From positions 868,001 to 932,000 of the forward strand of contig CAVQVG010000007.1 of the NCBI GenBank assembly GCA_963717125.1: a DNA stretch of 64,000 nucleotides, given 5' to 3'. Source of the DNA: RYN-230 sp963717125. Its GTDB lineage: Bacteria > Actinomycetota > Actinomycetes > Streptosporangiales > Streptosporangiaceae. Position numbers and translations under genes: made by a program. Of the stretch, positions 17,964-24,683 are shown piece after piece. Position 1 is the stretch's first letter, and the number at the start of each line of letters is the position of its first letter. The notes beneath the pieces were generated by a model. That model worked only from the letters and a program-made list of their open reading frames with translations. It was not told where the DNA came from and searched no databases.

Positions 17964-18809
17964 ATGCCCCTGTTCGGCAGTGGCTCGAACGACACGCAGA
18001 CCTGGGAGCCGCAGGCGGCGGACACCCGGCTGGCGCACACCGCGGGCGCCGAGCCGGGCGCAGTGTTCACCTCCGACCTCTCGGTATCCGAATACGCGCT
18101 GCTCGGCGAGGCTGGGTTCGAGCCGCTCGGCTTCGTCGTCGGCTCGTCCATCTACCACGTCGGCCTGCAGATCGGCCGCTGGTCGCAGAACGCCGAGCTG
18201 GACGTTCTGACCCAGGCCATGTACAACGCCCGGGAGCTGGCCATGGCCCGGATGCGGGCGGAAGCCGACCACCTCGGCGCGGACGGCATCGTCGGCGTCT
18301 CGCTGCGGATGCAGATGTACGCCTGGGGCCAGGAGGTGCTGGAGTTCGTGGCCACCGGCACCGCGGTCCGCGCGCTGGCCGGGACGGGGGCGCACCGCGC
18401 CCCGGACGGGCGGGCGTTCACCTCGGACCTGTCCGCCCAGGACTTCTTCCGGCTGCTCGCGGCGGGCGCGGTGCCGGTGGCGTTCGTGCTGGGCACCTGC
18501 GTCTACCACATCGCGCACCAGTCGGCCATGCAGTCGCTGCGCCAGACCGGGCGCAACCAGGAGATGATCCAGTTCACCCAGGGCGTCTACGAGGCACGCG
18601 AGCTGGCCCTGGTCCGGATGCAGGCCGAAGCGTCGCAGGCCCAGGCGTCCGGCATCGTCGGGGTGAACATAGCCGTGTCCAACCACGTCTGGGGCGAGCA
18701 CGCCACCGAGTTCCTGGCCACCGGCACCGCGATCCGCCGGCTCAGCGAGGAGCACCGGCTACCCGCGACCACGCCGAAGCCGACCTTCACCCTGGGGCTG
18801 GACAACTGA
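17964..18809 (+). CDS. duplicated YbjQ-type heavy-metal-binding domain protein
   Basis: 281 residues behind a good ribosome site. The protein is an internal duplication of the YbjQ (DUF74) fold. Repeat 1 is roughly residues 33-135 and repeat 2 roughly 150-262; each has VFTSDLS/AFTSDLS, a hydrophobic GFVVGSSIYHVG or AFVLGTCVYHIA strand, an ARELAMARMRAEA or ARELALVRMQAEA helix, GIVGV strand and an EFVATGTAVR or EFLATGTAIR ending. Classical YbjQ subunits form pentamers. The fold name implies metal binding, but function is not established. The LOG-family gene follows after eight bases, so the two are probably one operon. Confidence 0.85.
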   Translation: MPLFGSGSNDTQTWEPQAADTRLAHTAGAEPGAVFTSDLSVSEYALLGEAGFEPLGFVVGSSIYHVGLQIGRWSQNAELDVLTQAMYNARELAMARMRAEADHLGADGIVGVSLRMQMYAWGQEVLEFVATGTAVRALAGTGAHRAPDGRAFTSDLSAQDFFRLLAAGAVPVAFVLGTCVYHIAHQSAMQSLRQTGRNQEMIQFTQGVYEARELALVRMQAEASQAQASGIVGVNIAVSNHVWGEHATEFLATGTAIRRLSEEHRLPATTPKPTFTLGLDN

Positions 18810-18817
18810 CCGGGGTC

Positions 18818-19444
18818 ATGCGCTCGGTCTGCGTGTTCTGCGGGTCCAACCCGGGCCGCCGCCCGGAGTACCGGGCGGGCGCCGCCGCGCTCGGCCGGTA
18901 CCTGGCCGAACGCGGCATCCGGGTCGTCTACGGCGGTGCCCACGTGGGCACCATGGGCGCGCTGGCCGACGCGGTGCTGGCCGCGGGCGGCGAGATCACC
19001 GGGGTCATCCCGGCCCAGCTGGCCGACGCCGAGGTGGCCCATCCCGGGCTGGCCGACCTGCGCGTGGTGGGCTCCATGCACGAGCGCAAGGCGGCCATGG
19101 CAGCGCTGGCCGATGGCTTCATCGCGCTGCCCGGCGGGGTCGGCACGCTGGAGGAGTTCGCCGAGGTCGTGACCTGGTCCCAGCTCGGCCTGCACGCCAA
19201 GCCGACCGGGCTGCTGAACCTGCTCGGTTACTACGACGACCTGCTCCGCTTCCTGGACCATGCGGCCGCCGAGCGGTTTCTCCGGCCCGCGCACCGGGCG
19301 CTGATCCTGGCCGACGCGGACCCGGCCGCCCTGCTGGCCGCCATGGCGCGGTGGCGCCCGGAGCCCGGGGCCGCCGTGAAATGGATGGACGCCGACGGCG
19401 CCGACCTGCACCCAGGCGCGGGACATAATCCGGCAAACCGGTAA
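18818..19444 (+). CDS. LOG family protein (cytokinin riboside 5'-monophosphate phosphoribohydrolase type)
   Basis: 208 residues. Contains the family signatures VCVFCGSNPGRRPEYR at the N-terminus, GGAHVGTMGALADAVL, SMHERKAAMAALADGFIALPGGVGTLEEFAEV (the PGGxGTxxE motif of LOG enzymes) and WSQLGLHAKPTGLLNLLGYYDDLLRFLD. LOG enzymes remove ribose 5-phosphate from N6-modified adenosine monophosphates; in bacteria the physiological substrate is often unknown. The TIGR00730 group matches in length. It lies directly behind the YbjQ-type gene. The 149 bases after it carry the CsoR-like operator of the thioredoxin gene. Confidence 0.9.
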   Translation: MRSVCVFCGSNPGRRPEYRAGAAALGRYLAERGIRVVYGGAHVGTMGALADAVLAAGGEITGVIPAQLADAEVAHPGLADLRVVGSMHERKAAMAALADGFIALPGGVGTLEEFAEVVTWSQLGLHAKPTGLLNLLGYYDDLLRFLDHAAAERFLRPAHRALILADADPAALLAAMARWRPEPGAAVKWMDADGADLHPGAGHNPANR

Positions 19445-19539
19445 CAAAGGTCTGGAAATCGCAGTCCCGGGCATAACTGGCGGGCCAAGCTGGCTACTAG
19501 GGGTATCCCCGGGAATGCGCCGCCACCACCTCTGGTTGC

Positions 19540-19555
19540 ATACCCCGGCGGGTAT
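19540..19555. promoter_or_regulatory. CsoR/RcnR-like operator ATACCC-N4-GGGTAT
   Basis: The palindrome ATACCCCGGCGGGTAT lies 38 bases before the thioredoxin start codon. Its 6-base arms flank a 4-base centre, the arrangement described for CsoR-type copper-sensing repressors in actinomycetes. A second GC palindrome (GGGG-TAT-CCCC, 19500-19510) lies upstream. No csoR gene is in the window. The assignment is by motif only. Confidence 0.55.
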
Positions 19556-19593
19556 CCCAGTGTGGGATGCCCGGTGAGACGAGGAGAGATTCC

Positions 19594-20028
19594 ATGGCGA
19601 CGGTCGAGCTAACGGGCGAGAACTTCGAGTCCGTGGTCGGCAGCGCGGACATGGTCCTGGTGGACTTCTGGGCCGCCTGGTGCGGTCCGTGCCGGATGTT
19701 CGGGCCGATCTTCGAGCGCGCGTCGGAGCGGTACCCGGACGCGGTGTTCGGCAAGGTGGACACGGACGCCGAGACGGACCTGGCGCAGACGTTCGGCATC
19801 TCGTCCATCCCGACCCTGATGGTGATCCGGGACAACGTGGTGCTCTACGCGCAGCCCGGAGCGCTGCCCGAGCCGGCGCTCGAAGAGCTGATCACCAAGG
19901 CCCGCGAGCTGGACATGGACGAGGTCCGGGCCAGCCTGGCCAAGGACGAGGCCGAGGACCACGACCACGACCACGACCACGAGCACGAGCACGAGCACGA
20001 GCACGACGAGGCCGCTCAGCAGAGCTGA
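19594..20028 (+). CDS. trxA: thioredoxin with a His/Asp/Glu-rich C-terminal tail
   Basis: 144 residues from ATG 19594 (ribosome site GAGGAGAG). The thioredoxin domain is residues 1-105: ATVELTGENFESVV, then VLVDFWAAWCGPCRMFGPIFE with the WCGPC redox site, VDTDAETDLAQTFGISSIPTLMVIRD with the cis-Pro. The remainder is unusual: after a helix (EVRASLAKDEAE) come about 17 residues alternating His with Asp or Glu, ending DEAAQQS. Such a tail can bind Cu, Zn or Ni. Together with the CsoR-like operator in front, a role in metal-stress redox or metal handling is likely (inference). Many actinomycete thioredoxins of this subtype exist; the tail length is what stands out. Confidence 0.9.
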   Translation: MATVELTGENFESVVGSADMVLVDFWAAWCGPCRMFGPIFERASERYPDAVFGKVDTDAETDLAQTFGISSIPTLMVIRDNVVLYAQPGALPEPALEELITKARELDMDEVRASLAKDEAEDHDHDHDHEHEHEHEHDEAAQQS

Positions 20029-20152
20029 CCACTCCATGCTTAACGCCCGTGCCGCGGGCGGTTGAGCGTCGCTGACTGACCACGCTCTGCCAGGATGACC
20101 CTGGCCGCGATGACAACGGAACGTCATCGCCATCACACGAGCGGGGTTGTGA

Positions 20153-20920
20153 ATGCCCGATATCCGAACCGCCGGCCTGCGCGGCCGGCGGCCGGTCAAG
20201 CCACCGGCGGAACGGTTCAACATCCAGTACGTGTCCGGTTACCTGAGCACGCCGTTGCCGCCGCCGGTCTACCCGGTCGATGTGTCGGCGGGCATCACCG
20301 ATTGGGGCATGCTGGGCAACGGCCCAGACAAGACGTGCACCACGCACCCCGACGGGGTCGGTGACTGCAGTTTCGCGGGCCGTCAGCACTATCGGATGGC
20401 CAAGGCCGCCGCGGGCCACGAGCAGGAGACGTGGGAGACCGCCAACCAGCTCGTCGCCGAGTACCTGGCCTACGACCACGGCCAGGACGTCGGCGCCAAC
20501 CTGGCCGACGTGCTGCTGTCCTGGTACCGGGCGAGCAAGATCCTGGCCTTCGCCCCGGTTGACCACACCGATCCGGCCGCAGTGGACTCGGCCATGGCCG
20601 CCTTCCACGGCGCCTACGTCGGCGTGAACCTGACCGACGACGCCGACAGCCTGTTCGTGCAGCACGAGCCGTGGACGGTCAGCGGCGGCCAGCGGCCCGA
20701 CACCAATGACGGGCACTGCATCGTGAAGGTGGCCGCCGACGGTCAGCGGTTGGACACGTGGGTGACCTGGGGCGCGGAACAGCAATCCACGCGGGACTGG
20801 ACCGCTTCGTGCCTCGACGAGGCCTGGGCCATCATTAGCCAGGAAGACGCCAGGGCCGCGAACCTGGACATCGCCGCCCTGCGCCGGGACATCGACGCCC
20901 TGCACGGCACCGGCGGCTAG
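20153..20920 (+). CDS. hypothetical protein with a possible papain-like fold
   Basis: 255 residues; I do not recognise a named family. An N-terminal basic-Pro stretch (RGRRPVKPPAERFNIQY) leads to a compact region. GDCSFAGRQHYRMAKAA looks like a papain-type nucleophile helix (Cys at the helix start), and TNDGHCIVKVAADGQRLDTWVTWG like the matching His strand. SLDEAWAIIS-type helix (here CLDEAWAIISQEDA) follows. So a cysteine-peptidase or transglutaminase-like fold is possible, but only the Cys and His candidates are visible. It has no signal peptide or membrane segment. The ribosome site is weak. It ends 13 bases before a strong palindrome. Confidence 0.6.
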   Translation: MPDIRTAGLRGRRPVKPPAERFNIQYVSGYLSTPLPPPVYPVDVSAGITDWGMLGNGPDKTCTTHPDGVGDCSFAGRQHYRMAKAAAGHEQETWETANQLVAEYLAYDHGQDVGANLADVLLSWYRASKILAFAPVDHTDPAAVDSAMAAFHGAYVGVNLTDDADSLFVQHEPWTVSGGQRPDTNDGHCIVKVAADGQRLDTWVTWGAEQQSTRDWTASCLDEAWAIISQEDARAANLDIAALRRDIDALHGTGG

Positions 20921-20933
20921 CCGGTTTTTCATC

Positions 20934-20979
20934 AGCGCGGTGCATCGTGCCTCACCGGCGAGGCACGATGCACCGCGCT
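20934..20979. terminator. 46-bp near-perfect palindrome between convergent genes
   Basis: The 20-base arms AGCGCGGTGCATCGTGCCTC (20934-20953) and its reverse complement (20960-20979) enclose a six-base centre ACCGGC. It sits 13 bases after a plus-strand stop and 15 bases from a minus-strand stop, so it could end transcription from both sides; there is no U-tract, as is common in actinomycetes. The same arm flanks the IS at 6065 and 7976 with a T-to-C change that is compensated on the other arm. A related palindrome is at 39612-39665. Confidence 0.75.
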
Positions 20980-20994
20980 AACGCACTTCTGGGC

Positions 20995-22194
20995 CTAGCC
21001 CGTCTCCAGGGGGACGGCGGGCCAGTCGAGCATCCGGGCGCCGATGACGGCGACCCGCAGCGCCAGCCCCTCGGCCGGGTCGGCCGGGTCGTACCCGCTG
21101 AGTTCCCGGACCCGGGCCAGCCGGTAGGTCACCGCGCGCACCGACAGGTGCAGCCGCCGGGCCGCCTCGGCCGCCACTCCCCCGCTTGCGTAATACTCCT
21201 GCAGCGTCTCCAGCAGCGGGACGGCCCCGCCCCGGGCCCGGGCCAGCGGCGTGAGCAGCGCGCCGACCAGGTCGGTGATGGCCGGCCGGTCGCGCAGCAG
21301 CACCTGATAGACGAGCAGGTCGGCGGCGTCCACCACCGGGTCGGGCATGCCGAGCCGCTGCGCCACGTCGAGCGCGTCGCCCGCCTCGTCGTAGGACCGG
21401 CGGACGCCGCCCGGCCCGGGATAGGCGCGGCCGAACGCCACCCGCCACGGCCGCGGATCATCGCCGGCCTGGTCCGGCTGCCCCCGGGTGAGCGCGCGGA
21501 CCAGGGCGACCGCGACCCGGCCGGCCTCACCGCCGTCGGTCACCCCGGTGACGGCGACCAGCCGGCCGCCGCGGGTCACGGTCAGCGACGGCGACGGCGC
21601 GGCGGCGTCGGCGACCAGCCGGTCGATGTCCTTGCCCAGCGGCCGGGTCGCGGCGACCCCAGGCGAGTACGCCGCCAGCACCACCTGATGCGGGCCGGCC
21701 AGCCGCAGCCCCAGCCGCTCGCCCCGGGTCAGCAGGTCGGCGGCGGCCCGGCCGGACAGCAGGTCGTCCACGAACTCCAGGCGCTCCGCCTCCTCGCGGC
21801 GGGCGATCGACAGGTGCGCCCGCTCGAAGCCCTCGGCCGCGGCCGCGACCGCGTCGTCGGCCGCGTGCAGCACGCCCAGCCCGGCCGCCCGCGGGTCGGC
21901 CAGGCCGGGCAGCTCACGCCACAGCCGCCAGGTCGCGGACAGGTACAGGTTGACCAGGCCGCGCAGCGCCACCCCGCGCTCCGCGGCCTGCTCCCCGGAC
22001 CGGCCGTACCTGGCCAGCTCGGCCGCGGTCAGCCGGCGCCCGGTCCGGGCCGCGTCCAGCACGGCCGGCAGGTAGTCGCCGAGCAGATCCGGCGGCACCC
22101 CGCCTGCCTCCCGGCTGGCCGCCGTGGCAATGACCTCGAGATCGGGGGATTGCGCCTGGTCAGGCTGGTACGGGCGGCTATCTGACGGGCTCAC
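20995..22194 (-). CDS. PucR/CdaR-type transcriptional regulator
   Basis: 399 residues. The N-terminal two thirds (from about residue 30) are a helical sensor with RREEAERLEFVDDLLSG, followed by a CdaR GGDEF-like region (VTRGGRLVAVTGV, then WRVAFGRAYPGPGGVRRSYDEA). The C-terminal HTH_30 domain reads LLETLQEYYASGGVAAEAARRL, HLSVRAVTYRLARVRELSG. The closest resemblance is to actinomycete PucR-family regulators with unknown effectors. It is divergent from the site-2 protease gene (148 bases apart) and convergent with the hypothetical gene at 20153. It is only loosely similar to the PucR gene at 9306. Confidence 0.87.
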   Translation of the reverse strand: MSPSDSRPYQPDQAQSPDLEVIATAASREAGGVPPDLLGDYLPAVLDAARTGRRLTAAELARYGRSGEQAAERGVALRGLVNLYLSATWRLWRELPGLADPRAAGLGVLHAADDAVAAAAEGFERAHLSIARREEAERLEFVDDLLSGRAAADLLTRGERLGLRLAGPHQVVLAAYSPGVAATRPLGKDIDRLVADAAAPSPSLTVTRGGRLVAVTGVTDGGEAGRVAVALVRALTRGQPDQAGDDPRPWRVAFGRAYPGPGGVRRSYDEAGDALDVAQRLGMPDPVVDAADLLVYQVLLRDRPAITDLVGALLTPLARARGGAVPLLETLQEYYASGGVAAEAARRLHLSVRAVTYRLARVRELSGYDPADPAEGLALRVAVIGARMLDWPAVPLETG

Positions 22195-22342
22195 CGGGCT
22201 GGCCTTCCGGGTAGGTTCTTGCCGGGAAGCGGCAATCCTGAACCCCGATGTTAGCCGGATCAGGCGGCTGACTAGCGCTTCCCCGGCAATGGATAGTGGT
22301 CACAGTCGGCCAATGAGGAGGCCGGCCGCCGAGGAGAGCGCA

Positions 22343-24328
22343 GTGACCATGATTCGCCCGCCCGCCGATGCGCCTGTTGAGCCATCTCCCGATCCAGCCC
22401 GCCCGGGTGGCCAGCGGATGGCTGGCCTCCAGGTCCGGGTGACCAGCGGCGGCTACCTGCTCGGCGTGCTCGCCGCCGGGTCCGGCGCGCTGATCCTGCC
22501 CGCCGTGGCGCCGGACAAGCCGGTGCTCAGCTACCTCACCGCGACCGCGGCCGTGGTCGTCATCCTGCTGGCCAGCATGATCGCCCATGAGTTCGGGCAC
22601 GCGGTCGTCGTCCGCCGGTACCGGGGCAGCGCCCAGGCCACCGTCGGTTTCTTCGGCGGCGTCAGCCACGGCCGGGCCGAACTGCCCAGCCCGCGGGCCC
22701 AGTGGCAGGTAGCCGTGGCCGGGCCCCTGGTCAGCCTGCTGCTGGCCGGCGTCAGCCTGGGGATCCTGGCTGGGCTGGGTGGCCCGGCGCGGATCAGCAC
22801 CCTGCTGCCGGCCACGGTCGCCGCCGCCGCGGTCTGGATCAACGGCCTGCTCGCGGTGGCCAACCTGATTCCCGCCGCCGGCCTGGACGGCGGGCGGATC
22901 GTCCGAGCGCTGGCGTGGGCGCGCTCGGGCGATCCCACCCGCGCGATCCTCATCTCCGCGCGGTTCGGCCAGATCACTGGCGCGATCCTGACCGCCGCCG
23001 GGATCACCGCGATCGTGCTGCACCACCTGACCGGCGTCTGGGCCGCGCTGCTCGGCATCTTGATGATCACGGCGTCCCGGGCTGAGGCCGGGCAGGCGAT
23101 GACCTCGGCCGCACTGGCCGGGCTCCGGGTCCGGGACATCCTGCCGGCCGGCGAGCCGGCCCGGACCGCCCGCGGCTGGCAGAGCGTCCAGTCGTTCCTC
23201 GAAGGCGACAGCGAGCTGGGCCTGGCCCCGGCCCCGCCCGGGGTCACCGCGTTCGCGGTCCGCGACTTCGACGGCCAGCTCACCGGCCTGGTCACCCGGA
23301 GCCAGCTGAGCGCGGTGCCGCGCGGCCGCCGGCCGGTGACCCGGCTCTCCCAGGCCGCCACCCCAGTGGACCACCTGATCTTCACCACGCTCGACGAGCC
23401 GCTCCCGGTGCTGCGCGGCCGGCTCAACGTCCGCCCGGCGGGTCCGTCGGCCCTCTACACCGCTGGGCATGTCCTGGTCCTCGGCGCGGACGGGGAACTG
23501 GCCGGGGTGCTCACCCCGGCTGACTTCACCCGGGCCGCCCGGTACGGCACCCGCCGTCCGGCCCCCGGGGCCCCGCCGGTCCCACCGGCGTCACCGGCCC
23601 CCCGGGCCCGGGAGGTGAGCTCGGCTGAGCGCCGCTGCGACCTCGCCGATCCACACCCTGCCCGTCCCGGCGTGGCTGTGGGGGGTGGCTCTCGGCGTCG
23701 TCGTCGCGGTGGCCGTGGCCGACCTGATCGTCAGCACCCGGCGCGACCGCGAGCCCGGGCTGGCCCAGGCGGCGCTGTGCACGGCGGGCGTCGTCGCGCT
23801 CGGCGCGCTGTTCGGCGGGGCGGTCGCCGCCACCGCCGGGCCCCGGGCTTCCGGCCAGTTCTTCGCGGGCTGGCTCACCGAGTACAGCCTGTCCCTGGAC
23901 AACCTGTTCGTGTTCGTCCTGCTGATCGGCCGGTCCGCGGTGCCGCCCCGGCAGCGCAGCCGGGTGCTGCTGATCGGCATCGGGCTGGCCCTGGTGCTGC
24001 GCGCCGGGTTCATCGCGGCCGGCGCCGCCGCGCTGAACCGGTTCGACTGGGTGCTCTACGTGTTCGGCGCGATGCTGCTGATCACCGCGGGACGGCTGGC
24101 TTACAGCACGGCCAGCCAGTCCGGCGCCGGCCAGCCCATGGTGAGCGTGCCCCGGCCGCCCGGTCCGCTGCGCCGCTTGCTGCCCCGCGACAGCCGGCTG
24201 CGCCGGGCGCTGCCCCCGGTGCTGGCGCTGGCCGGCGCCATCGCCGTGACCGACCTGGTGTTCGCGATGGACTCGATCCCAGCCGTGTTCGGGCTGACCC
24301 GGGACCCGCTGATGGTGCTGGCCGCTAA
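22343..24328 (+). CDS. site-2 protease family zinc metalloprotease (M50), 3' end probably frameshifted
   Basis: Start GTG 22343 (GAGGAG six bases upstream; ATG 22349 also possible). Several membrane segments. The zinc site is IAHEFGHAVVVRR (HExxH) and the second motif NLIPAAGLDGGRIVRAL (the N-PxPxLDGG type). About 100 residues of CBS-like regulatory region follow (FAVRDFDGQLTGLVTRSQL and VLVLGADGELAGVLTPADF), like mycobacterial Rip3-type enzymes that cleave anti-sigma factors or other membrane proteins. Homology ends near 23560. The frame then stays open to 24328, antiparallel in character and wholly overlapping TerC. One extra base around 23580-23610 would instead end it at the TGA 23616-23618. 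The real product is therefore probably about 425 residues. Confidence 0.8.
   Translation: MTMIRPPADAPVEPSPDPARPGGQRMAGLQVRVTSGGYLLGVLAAGSGALILPAVAPDKPVLSYLTATAAVVVILLASMIAHEFGHAVVVRRYRGSAQATVGFFGGVSHGRAELPSPRAQWQVAVAGPLVSLLLAGVSLGILAGLGGPARISTLLPATVAAAAVWINGLLAVANLIPAAGLDGGRIVRALAWARSGDPTRAILISARFGQITGAILTAAGITAIVLHHLTGVWAALLGILMITASRAEAGQAMTSAALAGLRVRDILPAGEPARTARGWQSVQSFLEGDSELGLAPAPPGVTAFAVRDFDGQLTGLVTRSQLSAVPRGRRPVTRLSQAATPVDHLIFTTLDEPLPVLRGRLNVRPAGPSALYTAGHVLVLGADGELAGVLTPADFTRAARYGTRRPAPGAPPVPPASPAPRAREVSSAERRCDLADPHPARPGVAVGGGSRRRRRGGRGRPDRQHPARPRARAGPGGAVHGGRRRARRAVRRGGRRHRRAPGFRPVLRGLAHRVQPVPGQPVRVRPADRPVRGAAPAAQPGAADRHRAGPGAARRVHRGRRRRAEPVRLGALRVRRDAADHRGTAGLQHGQPVRRRPAHGERAPAARSAAPLAAPRQPAAPGAAPGAGAGRRHRRDRPGVRDGLDPSRVRADPGPADGAGR
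23611..23618 (+). promoter_or_regulatory. strong ribosome binding site GGAGGTGA deciding a CTG start
   Basis: GGAGGTGA is complementary to eight bases of the 16S 3' end and lies six bases before CTG 23625. No ATG, GTG or TTG in the TerC frame is at a suitable distance, since a TGA (23616-23618) lies just upstream and the next GTG is at 23685, inside the first membrane helix. Confidence 0.7.
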
Positions 24329-24683
24329 CGCGTTCGCGCTGCTCGGCCTCCGTCACCTGTACTACCTGATCGGCGGCCTGCTGGACCGCCTGGCCCACCT
24401 GTCCGCCGGGCTGTCGGCCATCCTCGCGTTCATCGGCGTCAAGCTGCTCATCGAGGCGCTGGCCCAGTCGGGGGTCTATCGGCTCGGCCCGGTGCGGCTG
24501 CCGCACATCAGCACCGCGCTGTCGCTGTGCGTCATCGGCGGCGTGCTGGCCGTCGTCACCGCGTCGAGCCTGCTAGCCGCCCGGCGCAGCCCAGGCCAGC
24601 ACGGCCAGCTCAGCCGGCCCGGAGAAGCGCGGTCAGCTCGGCCACCACATCGCCCAGCGCGACCTTCCGAGTCTCACCAGTGA
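23625..24683 (+). CDS. TerC family integral membrane protein
   Basis: 352 residues if translation begins at CTG 23625 (see the ribosome site entry). The first membrane helix then starts after LPVPAWLWGVALG, as in other TerC proteins; a GTG start at 23685 would cut into it. Hallmarks are the acidic motifs in membrane helices: TEYSLSLDNLFVFVLLIG and TDLVFAMDSIPAVFGLTRDP, plus NAFALLGLRHLYYLIGGLLDRL. TerC/Alx proteins handle metal ions (manganese export is shown for some) and can act on exoenzyme metallation. The last about 25 residues are basic and overlap the 3' end of proS on the other strand by 74 bases. It is coupled to the site-2 protease. Confidence 0.88.
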   Translation: MSAAATSPIHTLPVPAWLWGVALGVVVAVAVADLIVSTRRDREPGLAQAALCTAGVVALGALFGGAVAATAGPRASGQFFAGWLTEYSLSLDNLFVFVLLIGRSAVPPRQRSRVLLIGIGLALVLRAGFIAAGAAALNRFDWVLYVFGAMLLITAGRLAYSTASQSGAGQPMVSVPRPPGPLRRLLPRDSRLRRALPPVLALAGAIAVTDLVFAMDSIPAVFGLTRDPLMVLAANAFALLGLRHLYYLIGGLLDRLAHLSAGLSAILAFIGVKLLIEALAQSGVYRLGPVRLPHISTALSLCVIGGVLAVVTASSLLAARRSPGQHGQLSRPGEARSARPPHRPARPSESHQ

